From positions 27,277-91,276 of the forward strand of contig JARBJD010000299.1 of the NCBI GenBank assembly GCA_033064195.1: a DNA stretch of 64,000 nt, read 5' to 3'. Source of the stretch: Blattamonas nauphoetae. Its lineage: Eukaryota; Preaxostyla; Oxymonadida. Of the stretch, positions 55,333-63,930 are shown in pieces. Position numbers and translations under genes: made by a program. How positions within the stretch are numbered: position 1 is the first letter of the stretch; each line of letters begins with the position of its first letter. Under the pieces are notes generated by a model. That model was given only the letters and a program-made list of their open reading frames with translations, was not told where the DNA came from and ran no database searches.

Positions 55333-55404
55333 GCTTCCTCCGGGGTTCGAACCTGGGACTCCTAGCCTAGTGGTACGTGCACTTACCACTCGACTACTCG
55401 TCCC
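55333..55404 (-). other. tRNA-like sequence
   Basis: Read on the minus strand it shows an A-box-like TAGTCGAGTGG and, about 33 bp later, a perfect B box GGTTCGAACCC. The T-arm has one mismatch and the acceptor strands do not pair, so it looks like a decayed tRNA or the head of a tRNA-derived repeat. A second B-box-like hairpin (CAGGGTTGCGATCCCTG) lies on the plus strand near 55,268-55,284. Confidence 0.45.
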
Positions 55405-55786
55405 TAATTTTCCGAGGATTTACCCTGGCTATATATCTGTGTAGAGGGGTTTTAAGGTCGATTTTTAAAAAGTTACGGGACACTTCAAAATCAAGTTTTG
55501 AAAACAGTAGTTGTTCGTCAAATCAACTTCAAATTTCACAGAATGGATGTCAAACATGATATAAAAACAATTTTACAAAAATTTTTGAACAATATTGATT
55601 TTTGCTATATATCATTTTTTGGTGCATATGGTGCACTTGAAAAAATGAAGAAAAATCGATGTTCTCAGATCTTGGTCAAACTCTCATCTAAGGTCATATC
55701 CGACACGCTCTTTCGATTGGTGCAAGAATTATTGAAATCGGATCGGTAGTTATCGAGTATTTTCACTTTTGAAAAAACAAAGGAGA

Positions 55787-55820
55787 TTTTTTATTTTTCG
55801 AATTTTTTATTTTGTACTAA
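55787..55820 (+). promoter_or_regulatory. T-rich island start motif
   Basis: TTTTTTATTTTTCGAA followed by TTTTTTATTTTGTACTAA runs right up to the ATG at 55,821. It is nearly identical to the segment before 56,358. Confidence 0.65.
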
Positions 55821-56312
55821 ATGGCACAGCTAGAACTCATCGAAGAACTTGAACAAATTTTAGAATACACTAATCCCAATCGAAAGGACAGTGACATCAT
55901 GAATTTCCTTTGTCAGAATCATTTATTTCTCATGAAATTAGGATTGTGGAAACCAGAACTGATTGTCAATTTCAAAACTTTAAAACAATTATTCCAAAAA
56001 TATGTTGACATCGATAATCCAACTTGGATGAACTATGACACGAAAAAATGGCGACGAAACCAACCTCAACTGATCTGTCAAATAGCAAACGTCAGAAAAC
56101 TTTCCTGTGCATCGGAGGAGTTATGCGTCAGACTATCGAAAGAGCAGATCAGTCAAATGGTGATGAACATGTTGAGATCACAACCTCAAAGTTTCTCGAA
56201 GATGAAACCAGAATCGTTCGAATATTATCGACCAATCTGTGCCAAAATCTGGATGAAGTACGTGAAAAGAAAAGTACCAAATTGGATGCTCCAGAATGAT
56301 CAACAGAAATAA
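55821..56312 (+). CDS. Unrecognised virus-island protein, 163 aa
   Basis: The ATG lies directly after the T-rich motif. The product begins MAQLELIEELEQILEYTN, is predicted mostly helical with many Trp and Lys residues (KKWRRNQPQLICQ; KIWMKYVKRKVPNWML), and has no membrane segment or recognisable domain. An 83-codon frame overlaps it at 56,048-56,299 in another register, which I take to be a shadow. It is the first gene of the plus-strand block. Confidence 0.6.
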   Translation: MAQLELIEELEQILEYTNPNRKDSDIMNFLCQNHLFLMKLGLWKPELIVNFKTLKQLFQKYVDIDNPTWMNYDTKKWRRNQPQLICQIANVRKLSCASEELCVRLSKEQISQMVMNMLRSQPQSFSKMKPESFEYYRPICAKIWMKYVKRKVPNWMLQNDQQK

Positions 56313-56324
56313 AACTCGTTGTTA

Positions 56325-56357
56325 TTTTTTATTTTTGAATTTTTTAATTTGTATTAA
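56325..56357 (+). promoter_or_regulatory. T-rich island start motif
   Basis: TTTTTTATTTTTGAA then TTTTTTAATTTGTATTAA directly before the ATG at 56,358; a near copy of the motif at 55,787. It marks the original start of the S74 gene. Confidence 0.65.
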
Positions 56358-57408
56358 ATGAATCCAACTGCGATGTACAGCGAAAGACGTCGAGTATGTT
56401 CAGAACAAGCATGAATTGAATCAATGAGGGAAGAGAACTGTTCACTAGTCTCTGAGTATGTCAGAAATAATGTGCCGGTGATGTATGTTCATGAGGGAAT
56501 CAAAAATTTTAATTTCAATGAAAGAGCAAACAGAAATGAATCGACAAAAATACAATTCACAAATGATTGAGAAAATGATTGATCATATTCTCTCGACGAC
56601 CCACGAGAATGCAGCAGTGATTGACTCACTACAGAAGACAACAGAAGCACACAAGAATGCGATATCTTCAATTCAGAAAGTGGTGAGCACAAATGGATCG
56701 ATCACGACACCAACAATTGGAGGATTGATCAATGTGAATGGAGCGAAGTGGAACATATCAGAAGGATCACTTCCGAAGTATCCTGGAACATATCCGGCAT
56801 CAACATTTTCTTCTGGCGTTTCTATATCACAATCACTTGCAGAAACTTCAGGAATTCAGTTCAATGGTGATGGAATAATTATGTGGTCTCCCTGTGACAA
56901 ACCAGCATTGTACTATTACGATGAGGATACGGGTTCAGGAGTGTTTTCAATATCCACAACGGGAAGTTTTTCTCAGCTATCAGACAGAAGAGTGAAAAGA
57001 AATATTGAACCATATCCTAATGTTCTTGAGCAACTGAATAAAGTGGAAATTGTTCGCTACCAATTCAACACATTTGACTCGAAGATCAACAAAGTCACAA
57101 GACAAATTGAAAGTGAAACTGATGAAGAACACTTGAAGAACTGCAAAGAGAAATGTGAATGCTTGAAGAAGGAAAGAGAGAAGAAACACATCGGCGTGAT
57201 TGCTCAACAGATCCAAGAAATATTCCCTGAAGTCGTGAATGATTCGAATCCAGACTGTCTTCAAGTTGATTATGCAGAACTCTCTTGCTTCTGTCTCAAA
57301 GCCATTCAGGAACTGAGTAGCATTGTCGGACATCAACAGACACTTATAAATGAACTCATTCAAAAATTTAACTCTCTGATCGAAACAATGACTAATACTC
57401 CAGCATGA
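56358..57408 (+). pseudogene. Fibre-like protein with S74 chaperone domain, 5' end broken
   Basis: The motif-linked ATG at 56,358 gives 18 codons before a TGA (56,412-56,414). The same frame then continues open to about 56,550, and the main frame (56,485-57,408) takes over, so a stop and a frameshift separate start from body. The body has a helical N-terminus (EKMIDHILSTTHENAAVIDS), a beta-rich middle, and from residue 166 of that frame SDRRVKRNIEPY ... HIGVIAQQIQEIFPEVV, the hallmark of the S74 intramolecular chaperone of phage and viral fibres. The domain cleaves itself just before this Ser and assists trimer folding. DYAELSCFCLKAIQEL and a terminal helix complete it. If the later ATG at 56,518 is used, a shortened protein could still be made. 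Confidence 0.75.
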
Positions 57409-57802
57409 GATCAACCAGAAATTCATAATACTCTTTGGTTATTTTTCCATTGATTGTCTCTGATGTTTCCATCTCAATTGATTCACCAGAACTGTCTTTG
57501 AACCAGATCTTCACAATTGATTGTCGAGTACTTAATTCCCACTTCTTTCGCTTCGCAATCTGTTCGTTACAGAAAGCAACAAACGAGTCATTGAATGCGT
57601 CAGTCTGGATCCAATCACCATGGATTGTGATGTGCTGAGGAATATCTTTTGAAATGACAGTTGAGTTACCAGTAATTTCTTCCTTCACATGAATGAGTTT
57701 GCAGTCGAGAAAGTGAATATATTTTTGATTTCTAGAATTAGAAAAATCAGGAGGGAGATGAGCAGTGTGAGAATTTTGAATTGAGAAGTATCGCTTCACC
57801 AT
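57392..57802 (-). CDS. Unrecognised virus-island protein, 136 aa
   Basis: The ATG at 57,802 sits 12 bp after the T-rich motif; the frame reads upstream but without another ATG. The product starts MVKRYFSIQNSHTAHLPPDF and has alternating beta-type stretches (IHFLDCKLIHVKEEITG; VKIWFKDSSGESIEMET), which would suit a small jelly-roll or minor virion protein, though that is only shape-based. Its 3' end overlaps that of the S74 gene by 17 bp, tail to tail. Confidence 0.55.
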   Translation of the reverse strand: MVKRYFSIQNSHTAHLPPDFSNSRNQKYIHFLDCKLIHVKEEITGNSTVISKDIPQHITIHGDWIQTDAFNDSFVAFCNEQIAKRKKWELSTRQSIVKIWFKDSSGESIEMETSETINGKITKEYYEFLVDLMLEY

Positions 57803-57814
57803 TTGTGTTTTCTT

Positions 57815-57827
57815 CAAAAATAAAATA
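57815..57827 (-). promoter_or_regulatory. T-rich island start motif
   Basis: Minus-strand TATTTTATTTTTG, 12 bp before the ATG at 57,802. Confidence 0.55.
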
Positions 57828-57842
57828 TCATATTTGTTCTGT

Positions 57843-59537
57843 TCAATAACCTCTCTTCACTTCTTCATATGCTTCCTGGAGTCGACGATCAATGACATAT
57901 CGCACTCGCGGTTGACCATTTTCGATCCAGAACAACCAGTATGTAGCCTGATGCAATGCCAAAATTGGTGGAGGAGGTCCTTCTGGAGTTGAAGTGAAAT
58001 ATGGATCGAGTTCACCCTGATTGATCGGTGTTCCTCTGAAGACAATATTCACTGATTCTGCTGTTGAAATACCTTCTTCTCCACCAGCAATTTCACTTCG
58101 ATCAGTTGGAACCATGAACGTGAAACTTGTAGCATCCGTTCCTGCTCTGGTTCTCTTGAACTCCTTTCCAAAACAGGTAGAATTGCGTGACATACAGATT
58201 GAATTCTCAAACTCTTCCGTCGCGGAACAACCGATAAAATCACCATTCACCATCATCATTTGATAGAACTCTGGCGAGAGTGTTGACATCGGGAAATTGG
58301 GAAAGTTGGATCCAAGCATTTCGAATAAGCCAACATAATGAGGATTTCTGAAGACTGTACATTCATTTGGTCTTTCAGGGAATAAGCACATAAGATTCAT
58401 GAGATTGTTGAGCTTGATACTGATGTTTGATCTCACTCCCATTGCTGTTGCTTGTGATTGAAATGATTGAGTGTCAATTCTTTCAGCTTTCAGGACATAC
58501 AGAGTCTTTGAATATGTGTTGAAGAGTGACTGCTTCGTTGCATCAGTGATTTGATATCCGTAACAAATCGAAGACACTGTATCTATCGAAGATGAAAGAA
58601 CAGTGGCTGTGAAGGATTTGGTTTTGATATATGAAATGTAAAATGAATTCACAGAAGGCATTATATTGTCATCGAATTGAAGTATTGGATTACCAATTTG
58701 TGTAAATTCCTGTGTCAAATTAGAGTATTCTCCATCGAACATGAGACTCATTTGCCCTTCTGGTGCGAGACGAGGCTCGTCTTTATCTGGATATCGATCT
58801 TTCATCATCTCAAGTGTTTTTCTTACAACAGTTGAAGTTCGAATGGGACAATACACTAGTGAATCAGTGGTCAAATGAAATCTCAAACGTAAATTTCCGA
58901 AGATCGAATTTGGATACTGATCAAACGTACTCAGTGGAAGGAGATTCACAAACGGAATAACCAGTGGAATCGTTGCAGTGTATGGTTTTTTCTGCCCATT
59001 GAGTGTTGGAACATAGTAGAATCCACACACACTTGGATCCATTCTCTGAACATTTTCAAAAAGACTATAGCAATGCTTCATATTGTTTTTCTCTTCATAC
59101 GACTTGAAAGTGTGATACAGAAATGATTCGTGTACATGATTATTCTGGAGTGTATTGTCAATAATGTTTCCTTTACTGTCAACCAGTCTCATGTCTCGAA
59201 TGGCATCTGATGATGATTTGTACCCGTAGAACATTCCGTACAATCCAGCTGACTCTGAAGCATCTGCATCTGATGGATATGTATATGGAACAGTAATCGT
59301 TAGATCAATTCGCAAATGACTCTTCGAAAACTCAGTCACATCATGTCCGTCATAGCACAGTGGAACTTCAATCTCGTCTCCAATTCTGCATGGCATGGGA
59401 GGATTTGTTGGATGCACTTCTTGGATGGAGTAGATGTGAGGTTCTGAATCCCATTGTTTTGGCAAGTATGATTGCACTTCGATTTGCTCAATTAATGTCG
59501 ATGTTGGTTTTGATTGATTAGATCTGAAACTTCTCAT
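57843..59537 (-). CDS. Capsid-like protein 2 (564 aa), paralogue of the next gene
   Basis: It starts MRSFRSNQSKPTSTLIEQIE. It shares order and local sequence with the 621-aa neighbour: an N-terminal Pro-rich beta region (RIGDEIEVPLCYDG), PFVNLLPLSTFDQYPNSIFG (neighbour: NLEDLLIFSGMTDYPKCLFG), SSICYGYQITDATKQSLFN (neighbour: VYCMSVGYKMKDGAKENLKQ), and a C-terminus PPPPILALHQATYWLFW. Length, beta-rich composition and the LPLS...FG.LRLRF motif resemble double jelly-roll major capsid or other large virion proteins. This assignment is structural inference; sequence search alone may fail. The frame is intact. Confidence 0.6.
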   Translation of the reverse strand: MRSFRSNQSKPTSTLIEQIEVQSYLPKQWDSEPHIYSIQEVHPTNPPMPCRIGDEIEVPLCYDGHDVTEFSKSHLRIDLTITVPYTYPSDADASESAGLYGMFYGYKSSSDAIRDMRLVDSKGNIIDNTLQNNHVHESFLYHTFKSYEEKNNMKHCYSLFENVQRMDPSVCGFYYVPTLNGQKKPYTATIPLVIPFVNLLPLSTFDQYPNSIFGNLRLRFHLTTDSLVYCPIRTSTVVRKTLEMMKDRYPDKDEPRLAPEGQMSLMFDGEYSNLTQEFTQIGNPILQFDDNIMPSVNSFYISYIKTKSFTATVLSSSIDTVSSICYGYQITDATKQSLFNTYSKTLYVLKAERIDTQSFQSQATAMGVRSNISIKLNNLMNLMCLFPERPNECTVFRNPHYVGLFEMLGSNFPNFPMSTLSPEFYQMMMVNGDFIGCSATEEFENSICMSRNSTCFGKEFKRTRAGTDATSFTFMVPTDRSEIAGGEEGISTAESVNIVFRGTPINQGELDPYFTSTPEGPPPPILALHQATYWLFWIENGQPRVRYVIDRRLQEAYEEVKRGY

Positions 59538-59542
59538 TTATA

Positions 59543-59558
59543 GAAAAATAAAAAATAC
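59543..59558 (-). promoter_or_regulatory. T-rich island start motif
   Basis: Minus-strand GTATTTTTTATTTTTC, five bases before the ATG at 59,537. Confidence 0.6.
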
Positions 59559-59584
59559 AATATCATTATTTTCTTTTAATGTTT

Positions 59585-61450
59585 TCAATTTGGAATAATT
59601 CCTAAATCTTTATGTAATGCTTTCAATGTGTGATTAGGATAGTACTCAACTTTTGGTTCACCTTTGCTATATCGTAATACCCACCACGTGGTTGCAGTTG
59701 TGGCTAGAATCGGTGCTGGAGGATGTGTAAATGTTGTCATATCACCACCACTTTGACTTGGGTTGTAAACATTGTAGTATGTGTCAAGATTGCCTTGATA
59801 GATTGGATGTGATCTTAAAGTGACAGCAGTATTTCCTTTTGAACTGATCGAATCATTGCAGTTTGTTGGACATCCACTTCTCTGAGTTGGGAAGCACAGA
59901 AGGAAGTCAGTATTGTCATGAACTGGACGAACTCTTGTCATTGTTTCATTGGGATAATTGCCGTCACCAGTGAGTTTCTCTTCAACGAGAGAATCCGTCA
60001 GTGATCGCTCCAAATCATCAGGAACAGCTAGGTATGAATCGAGATTGAGAGTCGATAATGCGAACTGATAGAAGCGAGCTCCAATAGTTGTAGTCGGTTG
60101 TTCTGGATAATACCTGTTTTGTAGATTCACTTGGATGTTCTTCTGCATTGGATTGTGGAAGCAAGTGACTTCATTGTCGTAATGACGAAAGAGGAGCATA
60201 ATATCCTTTGCATTCACCACTACCATTTGCTGAGTACAATCAATTCCTGTTGCCGTTGGTGCCTTCTGAAATGGATAGAATGAGATCTTTTCTGCTGGAA
60301 TTGTTCCAGGACGATTTGTGTACATCTGCTTCAGATTCTCTTTCGCACCATCTTTCATTTTGTATCCAACACTCATGCAATACACATCATCAATCCGATA
60401 GTTTGTGACGTTCAATGAGATGTACTGATCCACAAATTCTGGTTCTGTTGTCACGACATTGGCTGTTGAACAAACAATGTCCTTTGTAACTGTTGGTTGC
60501 TGAAATGATTGACCTATTTGAACGAAGTTCTTTGTGCATGAGGTGACAAGATTGGTTAGGAAATATGGACGATGTTGAATGCAATTGAGAATTGCTGCTT
60601 TAATCGTTGGTGCTGCTGCTGTTCCCGTAACGAGTGATGATAGTGTATTTTTCAAAGTGAGTTCAGGATTCACAGAACAGCAAACGAAAGCATCTTCATT
60701 CATGTGAACACTCAATTTCAAATCGCCAAAGAGACATTTTGGATAGTCAGTCATTCCTGAGAATATCAGTAGATCTTCAAGATTGATTGACACGCGAATT
60801 GGCACATCAATAGTGTCTTGAAACACTCCTGTTCCAGATGTTGTTGTGAAGTCTGATAATGGAATATATACACCAGCAACTGATTCGTCATGATTCCAAG
60901 CCTTTTTCCAAGGTGTATGTGAGTGTTTTCGATTCTCCAATTGACTCTTTGGTTTGATCATATTGTATATGTGAGACTCCATTGAGACATCATTGTTTGT
61001 TGTGCTAATGATTCTCTGATTGTTGTGAAGAACAGTAAGGTCACGAAAGATTGATGCAGAATGCTTGAGTCCAACGAAGATGAAGATTCTCTCATTCATG
61101 TAGGATCCAATTTTACCAGCTGTAGTTTGCCAATTATTGAGTTTCAATGTTGCTGTCATTGTGAACGTGATAAACGAATCATCAATTTGACAAATGTCCT
61201 GATTACCAGTCGGTGGAATGATTATCTCTTGTCCTGTGTAGAATCGTGCATTCTCTGATGGTTTCAATTCTTGAATAGAAGTACTGTGTGCTCCATCATT
61301 CAGAAGGTAGTTGATGTGATGCTCGGACATGAGTTGCTGTTGTATTTGACCAATATCATCTCGAGTGTACTTTATTGATCCAGTTGTATTTCCAGTCAGT
61401 GATGATGCTCCAGTTCTTTTGTTTGTCAGATGTGTTATATGCGAGTTCAT
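59585..61450 (-). CDS. Capsid-like protein 1 (621 aa)
   Basis: It starts MNSHITHLTNKRTGASSLTG. The N-terminal part has FYTGQEIIIPPTGNQDICQI and FITFTMTATLKLNNW, typical of the first strands of a jelly-roll virion protein. The middle contains VPIRVSINLEDLLIFSG and CLFGDLKLSVHMNEDAFVCC, and the C-terminus PPAPILATTATTWWVLRYS. It is homologous end to end with the 564-aa protein, so the element carries two diverged capsid-type proteins side by side. Candidate roles are a major capsid protein and its paralogue (minor capsid or penton-like). The frame is intact despite decay elsewhere. Confidence 0.62.
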   Translation of the reverse strand: MNSHITHLTNKRTGASSLTGNTTGSIKYTRDDIGQIQQQLMSEHHINYLLNDGAHSTSIQELKPSENARFYTGQEIIIPPTGNQDICQIDDSFITFTMTATLKLNNWQTTAGKIGSYMNERIFIFVGLKHSASIFRDLTVLHNNQRIISTTNNDVSMESHIYNMIKPKSQLENRKHSHTPWKKAWNHDESVAGVYIPLSDFTTTSGTGVFQDTIDVPIRVSINLEDLLIFSGMTDYPKCLFGDLKLSVHMNEDAFVCCSVNPELTLKNTLSSLVTGTAAAPTIKAAILNCIQHRPYFLTNLVTSCTKNFVQIGQSFQQPTVTKDIVCSTANVVTTEPEFVDQYISLNVTNYRIDDVYCMSVGYKMKDGAKENLKQMYTNRPGTIPAEKISFYPFQKAPTATGIDCTQQMVVVNAKDIMLLFRHYDNEVTCFHNPMQKNIQVNLQNRYYPEQPTTTIGARFYQFALSTLNLDSYLAVPDDLERSLTDSLVEEKLTGDGNYPNETMTRVRPVHDNTDFLLCFPTQRSGCPTNCNDSISSKGNTAVTLRSHPIYQGNLDTYYNVYNPSQSGGDMTTFTHPPAPILATTATTWWVLRYSKGEPKVEYYPNHTLKALHKDLGIIPN

Positions 61451-61455
61451 TTTAT

Positions 61456-61469
61456 CAAAAATAAAAAAC
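61456..61469 (-). promoter_or_regulatory. T-rich island start motif
   Basis: Minus-strand GTTTTTTATTTTTG, five bases before the ATG at 61,450. Confidence 0.6.
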
Positions 61470-61477
61470 TGTATTGC

Positions 61478-61774
61478 TTATTTCTTTTTTGGTTTCTTCG
61501 CTTTCGGCTTCAGCTTTTCTTCTAGTCTCAGTATTTCACCTCTGAGCTTGTTCGCAACCGCAGTGTTTCCTTCATTCATTGCTTGCTCATATTGTGCCAT
61601 CTTGTCTGCATGGATTTGCTGATCCGATTTCACATCTGGAATCATTTCAACACCTGTCTGTGCAACCTTCGAAATCAGTGGTCCAACGAAGGGAATTAGG
61701 TTCAGAAATGGAGCTCCAACTCTGAGTATGTTTTTACCAACTGCTGCTAATTTGGATAACCAACCTGGTGCCAT
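61478..61774 (-). CDS. Small amphipathic MAPG protein 1 (98 aa)
   Basis: The ATG at 61,774 (MAPGWLSKLAAVGKNILRVG) follows the T-rich motif; the open frame runs further upstream but without motif support. The N-terminal 45 residues alternate hydrophobic and Lys/Gly residues (PFLNLIPFVGPLISKVAQTG), like a membrane-active amphipathic helix. The C-terminus is a short coiled coil ending KLKPKAKKPKKK, a probable nucleic-acid-binding tail. Size, genome place beside the capsid genes and build recall adenovirus/polinton lytic or core proteins, by analogy only. Confidence 0.6.
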   Translation of the reverse strand: MAPGWLSKLAAVGKNILRVGAPFLNLIPFVGPLISKVAQTGVEMIPDVKSDQQIHADKMAQYEQAMNEGNTAVANKLRGEILRLEEKLKPKAKKPKKK

Positions 61775-61778
61775 TTTA

Positions 61779-61795
61779 GGAAAATAAAAATATTT
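61779..61795 (-). promoter_or_regulatory. T-rich island start motif
   Basis: Minus-strand AAATATTTTTATTTTCC, four bases before the ATG at 61,774. Confidence 0.55.
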
Positions 61796-61811
61796 GAATA
61801 CTAGTGAATGT

Positions 61812-62120
61812 TTATCCTTTGAATTGAATTTTGGAATTTGACGATAGTGGTATATCCTCATTGGAGTATCGTCCATTTCGAGGTGGTTCGTACTCAATCA
61901 TCTGCGGTTTTTGTTGACGATTGATCGCCTTATTTTGTTGATAAACGTCCATCATTCCACCTAATCCATTCAGTATTCCACCTGCTGTTTGTCCAAATTT
62001 ACTGTTCGTTTGTGAGAGCAATCCACCACCAACTTGAAGCAATGTTGGAGCTAGAGGTTTGATGAATTGAAAGAATTGCTTGCCGATATTTTTGAGTTTG
62101 TTGAAACTTCCTGGTGCCAT
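61812..62120 (-). CDS. Small amphipathic MAPG protein 2 (102 aa)
   Basis: It starts MAPGSFNKLKNIGKQFFQFI, closely matching the opening of its 98-aa neighbour. It continues with a hydrophobic/Gly stretch (APTLLQVGGGLLSQ; GGILNGLGGMMDVYQ) and then a polar Gln/Asn/Arg tail. The shared MAPG-x3-KL-x3-GK start suggests a duplicated pair, or a shared processing or targeting signal. Function is inferred only from amphipathicity and position. Confidence 0.58.
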   Translation of the reverse strand: MAPGSFNKLKNIGKQFFQFIKPLAPTLLQVGGGLLSQTNSKFGQTAGGILNGLGGMMDVYQQNKAINRQQKPQMIEYEPPRNGRYSNEDIPLSSNSKIQFKG

Positions 62121-62168
62121 TTATGCAATTTTGAGAAATTGTGTTGAAGAGACGAAGTCTATTTAAGT

Positions 62169-62183
62169 AAAAATTAAAAATAC
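62169..62183 (-). promoter_or_regulatory. T-rich island start motif, distant version
   Basis: Minus-strand GTATTTTTAATTTTT lies about 48 bp before the ATG at 62,120, the longest gap of the set; it may imply a longer leader. Confidence 0.4.
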
Positions 62184-62284
62184 AATTCATTTATAATTTA
62201 TGCGAGGAAAAAATCTCAGAAGAGATTTCTGCCCTAACGGGGTATAGCTTTCGTCAGAGAAATGCCATAATTGAGAATAGTGTT

Positions 62285-62860
62285 TTATGCTTCGTTATAG
62301 GCAATGCTCATATCTTTTCCTCCAACAAGGATCTTGAAAATGGTTCTAAACACTGGGAGTTTATTCAGACATAGCCACTTATCAGACAAATCATCCAGTT
62401 CGATCACCACATCATTGATCCCAGTGAGTGTCGCAATCAGAGCACATAAATCACTTTGGTTTGTGATCAGTTTCTTCGACGGTTCAATGAGATTATTCAA
62501 GAGTTTCTTCTCACAAGCGAATGCATTCTTGTACACTAACAATAGTTGATCTTTGAATGCTGTAATATTCGATTCGTATTCACTCAGTGGAATTGTTCGA
62601 CTTTGGATCGGAGCTGATGGATAGGTCTCCAGTGGTGGATCGTACGCTCCACGTTCATTAGTGACCACAGGCTCAGAGCATACTCTTTCTCTCCCCAAAG
62701 GAGGGTTCGAAGCCTCTAGCGAGACCATCTCCATCTTCGATCCTCTATTATCTACGCCAGCTTTGCTCCTATCCTCGATGATGACATTGGTGGTGATTGA
62801 TGTTGGTACTGATGAAGAACTTGTGTGTTTTGTAAATTGACAACTTAGAATTGGTTGCAT
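62285..62860 (-). CDS. Unrecognised virus-island protein, 191 aa
   Basis: The ATG at 62,860 (MQPILSCQFTKHTSS) lies eight bases after the T-rich motif. The first 100 residues are Ser/Pro/Thr-rich and probably disordered (SNPPLGRERVCSEP; DPPLETYPSAP). The last 90 are helical (ITAFKDQLLLVYKNAFACEK; LIATLTGINDVVIELDDLSD). No domain recognised. The 165 bp downstream of the stop, to 62,120, holds no gene. Confidence 0.5.
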   Translation of the reverse strand: MQPILSCQFTKHTSSSSVPTSITTNVIIEDRSKAGVDNRGSKMEMVSLEASNPPLGRERVCSEPVVTNERGAYDPPLETYPSAPIQSRTIPLSEYESNITAFKDQLLLVYKNAFACEKKLLNNLIEPSKKLITNQSDLCALIATLTGINDVVIELDDLSDKWLCLNKLPVFRTIFKILVGGKDMSIAYNEA

Positions 62861-62868
62861 CACTTTCT

Positions 62869-62886
62869 ATAAAAATAAAAAATATA
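62869..62886 (-). promoter_or_regulatory. T-rich island start motif
   Basis: Minus-strand TATATTTTTTATTTTTAT, eight bases before the ATG at 62,860. Confidence 0.6.
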
Positions 62887-62903
62887 TATTAATGTTTTTA
62901 AAT

Positions 62904-63251
62904 TCACATTTCTGCTCGATCTATAGCTCCCATTCCAGAACTGTCCAACTGTGCAAATCGATAATACCCAGGCATTTCAGATTGGTATCCACTGATATCA
63001 TCATCTGTGACTGTTTTGAATGCTTTGGCTTTCAGTTTATTAACTTCTGTTGATATGTGAGTTGAATAGCGAGTACAGTATTCCGATAAATACGTTGTAT
63101 CTTGAGTGATCATTTGGAGAAACACTGGATAAATCTGATCTTTGAAGGCTTTCTTTTGTTTCATACTGGGATTGTAGTCCTGAACATGATCATGAAGCCA
63201 TTGATCCCACATCAGTGATGCAATCTGTGATTGAATTGAATTGAACACCAT
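62904..63251 (-). CDS. Unrecognised virus-island protein, C-terminal part
   Basis: The open frame ends MGAIDRAEM and contains SLMWDQWLHDHVQDYNPSM. The first in-frame ATG is at 63,251, but the frame is open upstream to a TAA near 63,310 (SNPADPSKNVLDN), and no T-rich motif precedes either point. This suggests the true start was further upstream and that the present gene is the tail of the decayed frame at 63,264-63,930. Confidence 0.4.
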   Translation of the reverse strand: MVFNSIQSQIASLMWDQWLHDHVQDYNPSMKQKKAFKDQIYPVFLQMITQDTTYLSEYCTRYSTHISTEVNKLKAKAFKTVTDDDISGYQSEMPGYYRFAQLDSSGMGAIDRAEM

Positions 63252-63263
63252 ATTGTCTAACAC

Positions 63264-63930
63264 ATTCTTGCTGGGATCAGCTGGATTGCTTCGATTTGCA
63301 ATGAGTTATTCCCAATGTGTCTGTCATGTGTTCACCAACAGCTCTTCATTATTGCATATGGTTGTTGAGATCGTTTGGTCTTCATCTCTTCATATTGATG
63401 TCTCGATAATTGGTTGGCAAATCGTATGTTCCATTTTGAGGAAATCTGATGTACAGCTTTGATTCTCCTTCCATTCTCTTGATTGAATGATGTGTATGGT
63501 TTCAGCCTCGCATGTCTGGTGTGTTGGATTCATTGTATAGTAGCGTCTCTTTGACTGGTCTGCTGTTGTATGGAGTTAGCATAGCACCATTGACTGCAAT
63601 CAGATCTCCAGTGGTCATTATCGTGGTGACCATCACATCAGGAACTTGGTCCATATTGTTCTATTTTCGCAGAGTCCAATTTCGTCCTGTTCTTGTAATA
63701 TACTCACGCGCTGATGGAAGACTACACAGAGCATCATTATGTCTGGTTTGAATATCACTGCCTAAGTATAGATCTGCTCAATGCTGCTCTTGAGTCTCCT
63801 TGCCAGTGTATCCTCATTCTTTGGTTTCTTCGCTTGTGCTTTTCTTTGTGGTTGAACGTACACTATCTTTGTACATTGTGCGGCTTCGTATACAAAAATG
63901 TTCAAAAAGTATATTTTAATTAGGAGTTAA
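63264..63930 (-). pseudogene. Decayed virus-island coding sequence
   Basis: One minus-strand register gives protein-like stretches interrupted by stops: GDLIAVNGAMLTPYNSRPVK, LYNESNTPDMRG, SKLYIRFPQNGTYDLPTNYR. Stops of all three kinds (TAG, TGA, TAA) occur between them, so this is decay, not a reassigned code. A Gln/Lys-rich piece near 63,870-63,750 is in another register. It probably forms one former gene with the 62,904-63,251 frame. Confidence 0.45.

Noticed and set aside
56048-56299. 83-codon overlapping frame within the 55,821-56,312 gene
   Set aside because: No T-rich start motif, and the longer frame begins exactly after one; an overlapping second product is possible but unsupported.
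63264-63930. Alternative genetic code (stop reassignment) in the island
   Set aside because: All three stop codons interrupt the same register, while capsid and host genes use standard stops consistently.
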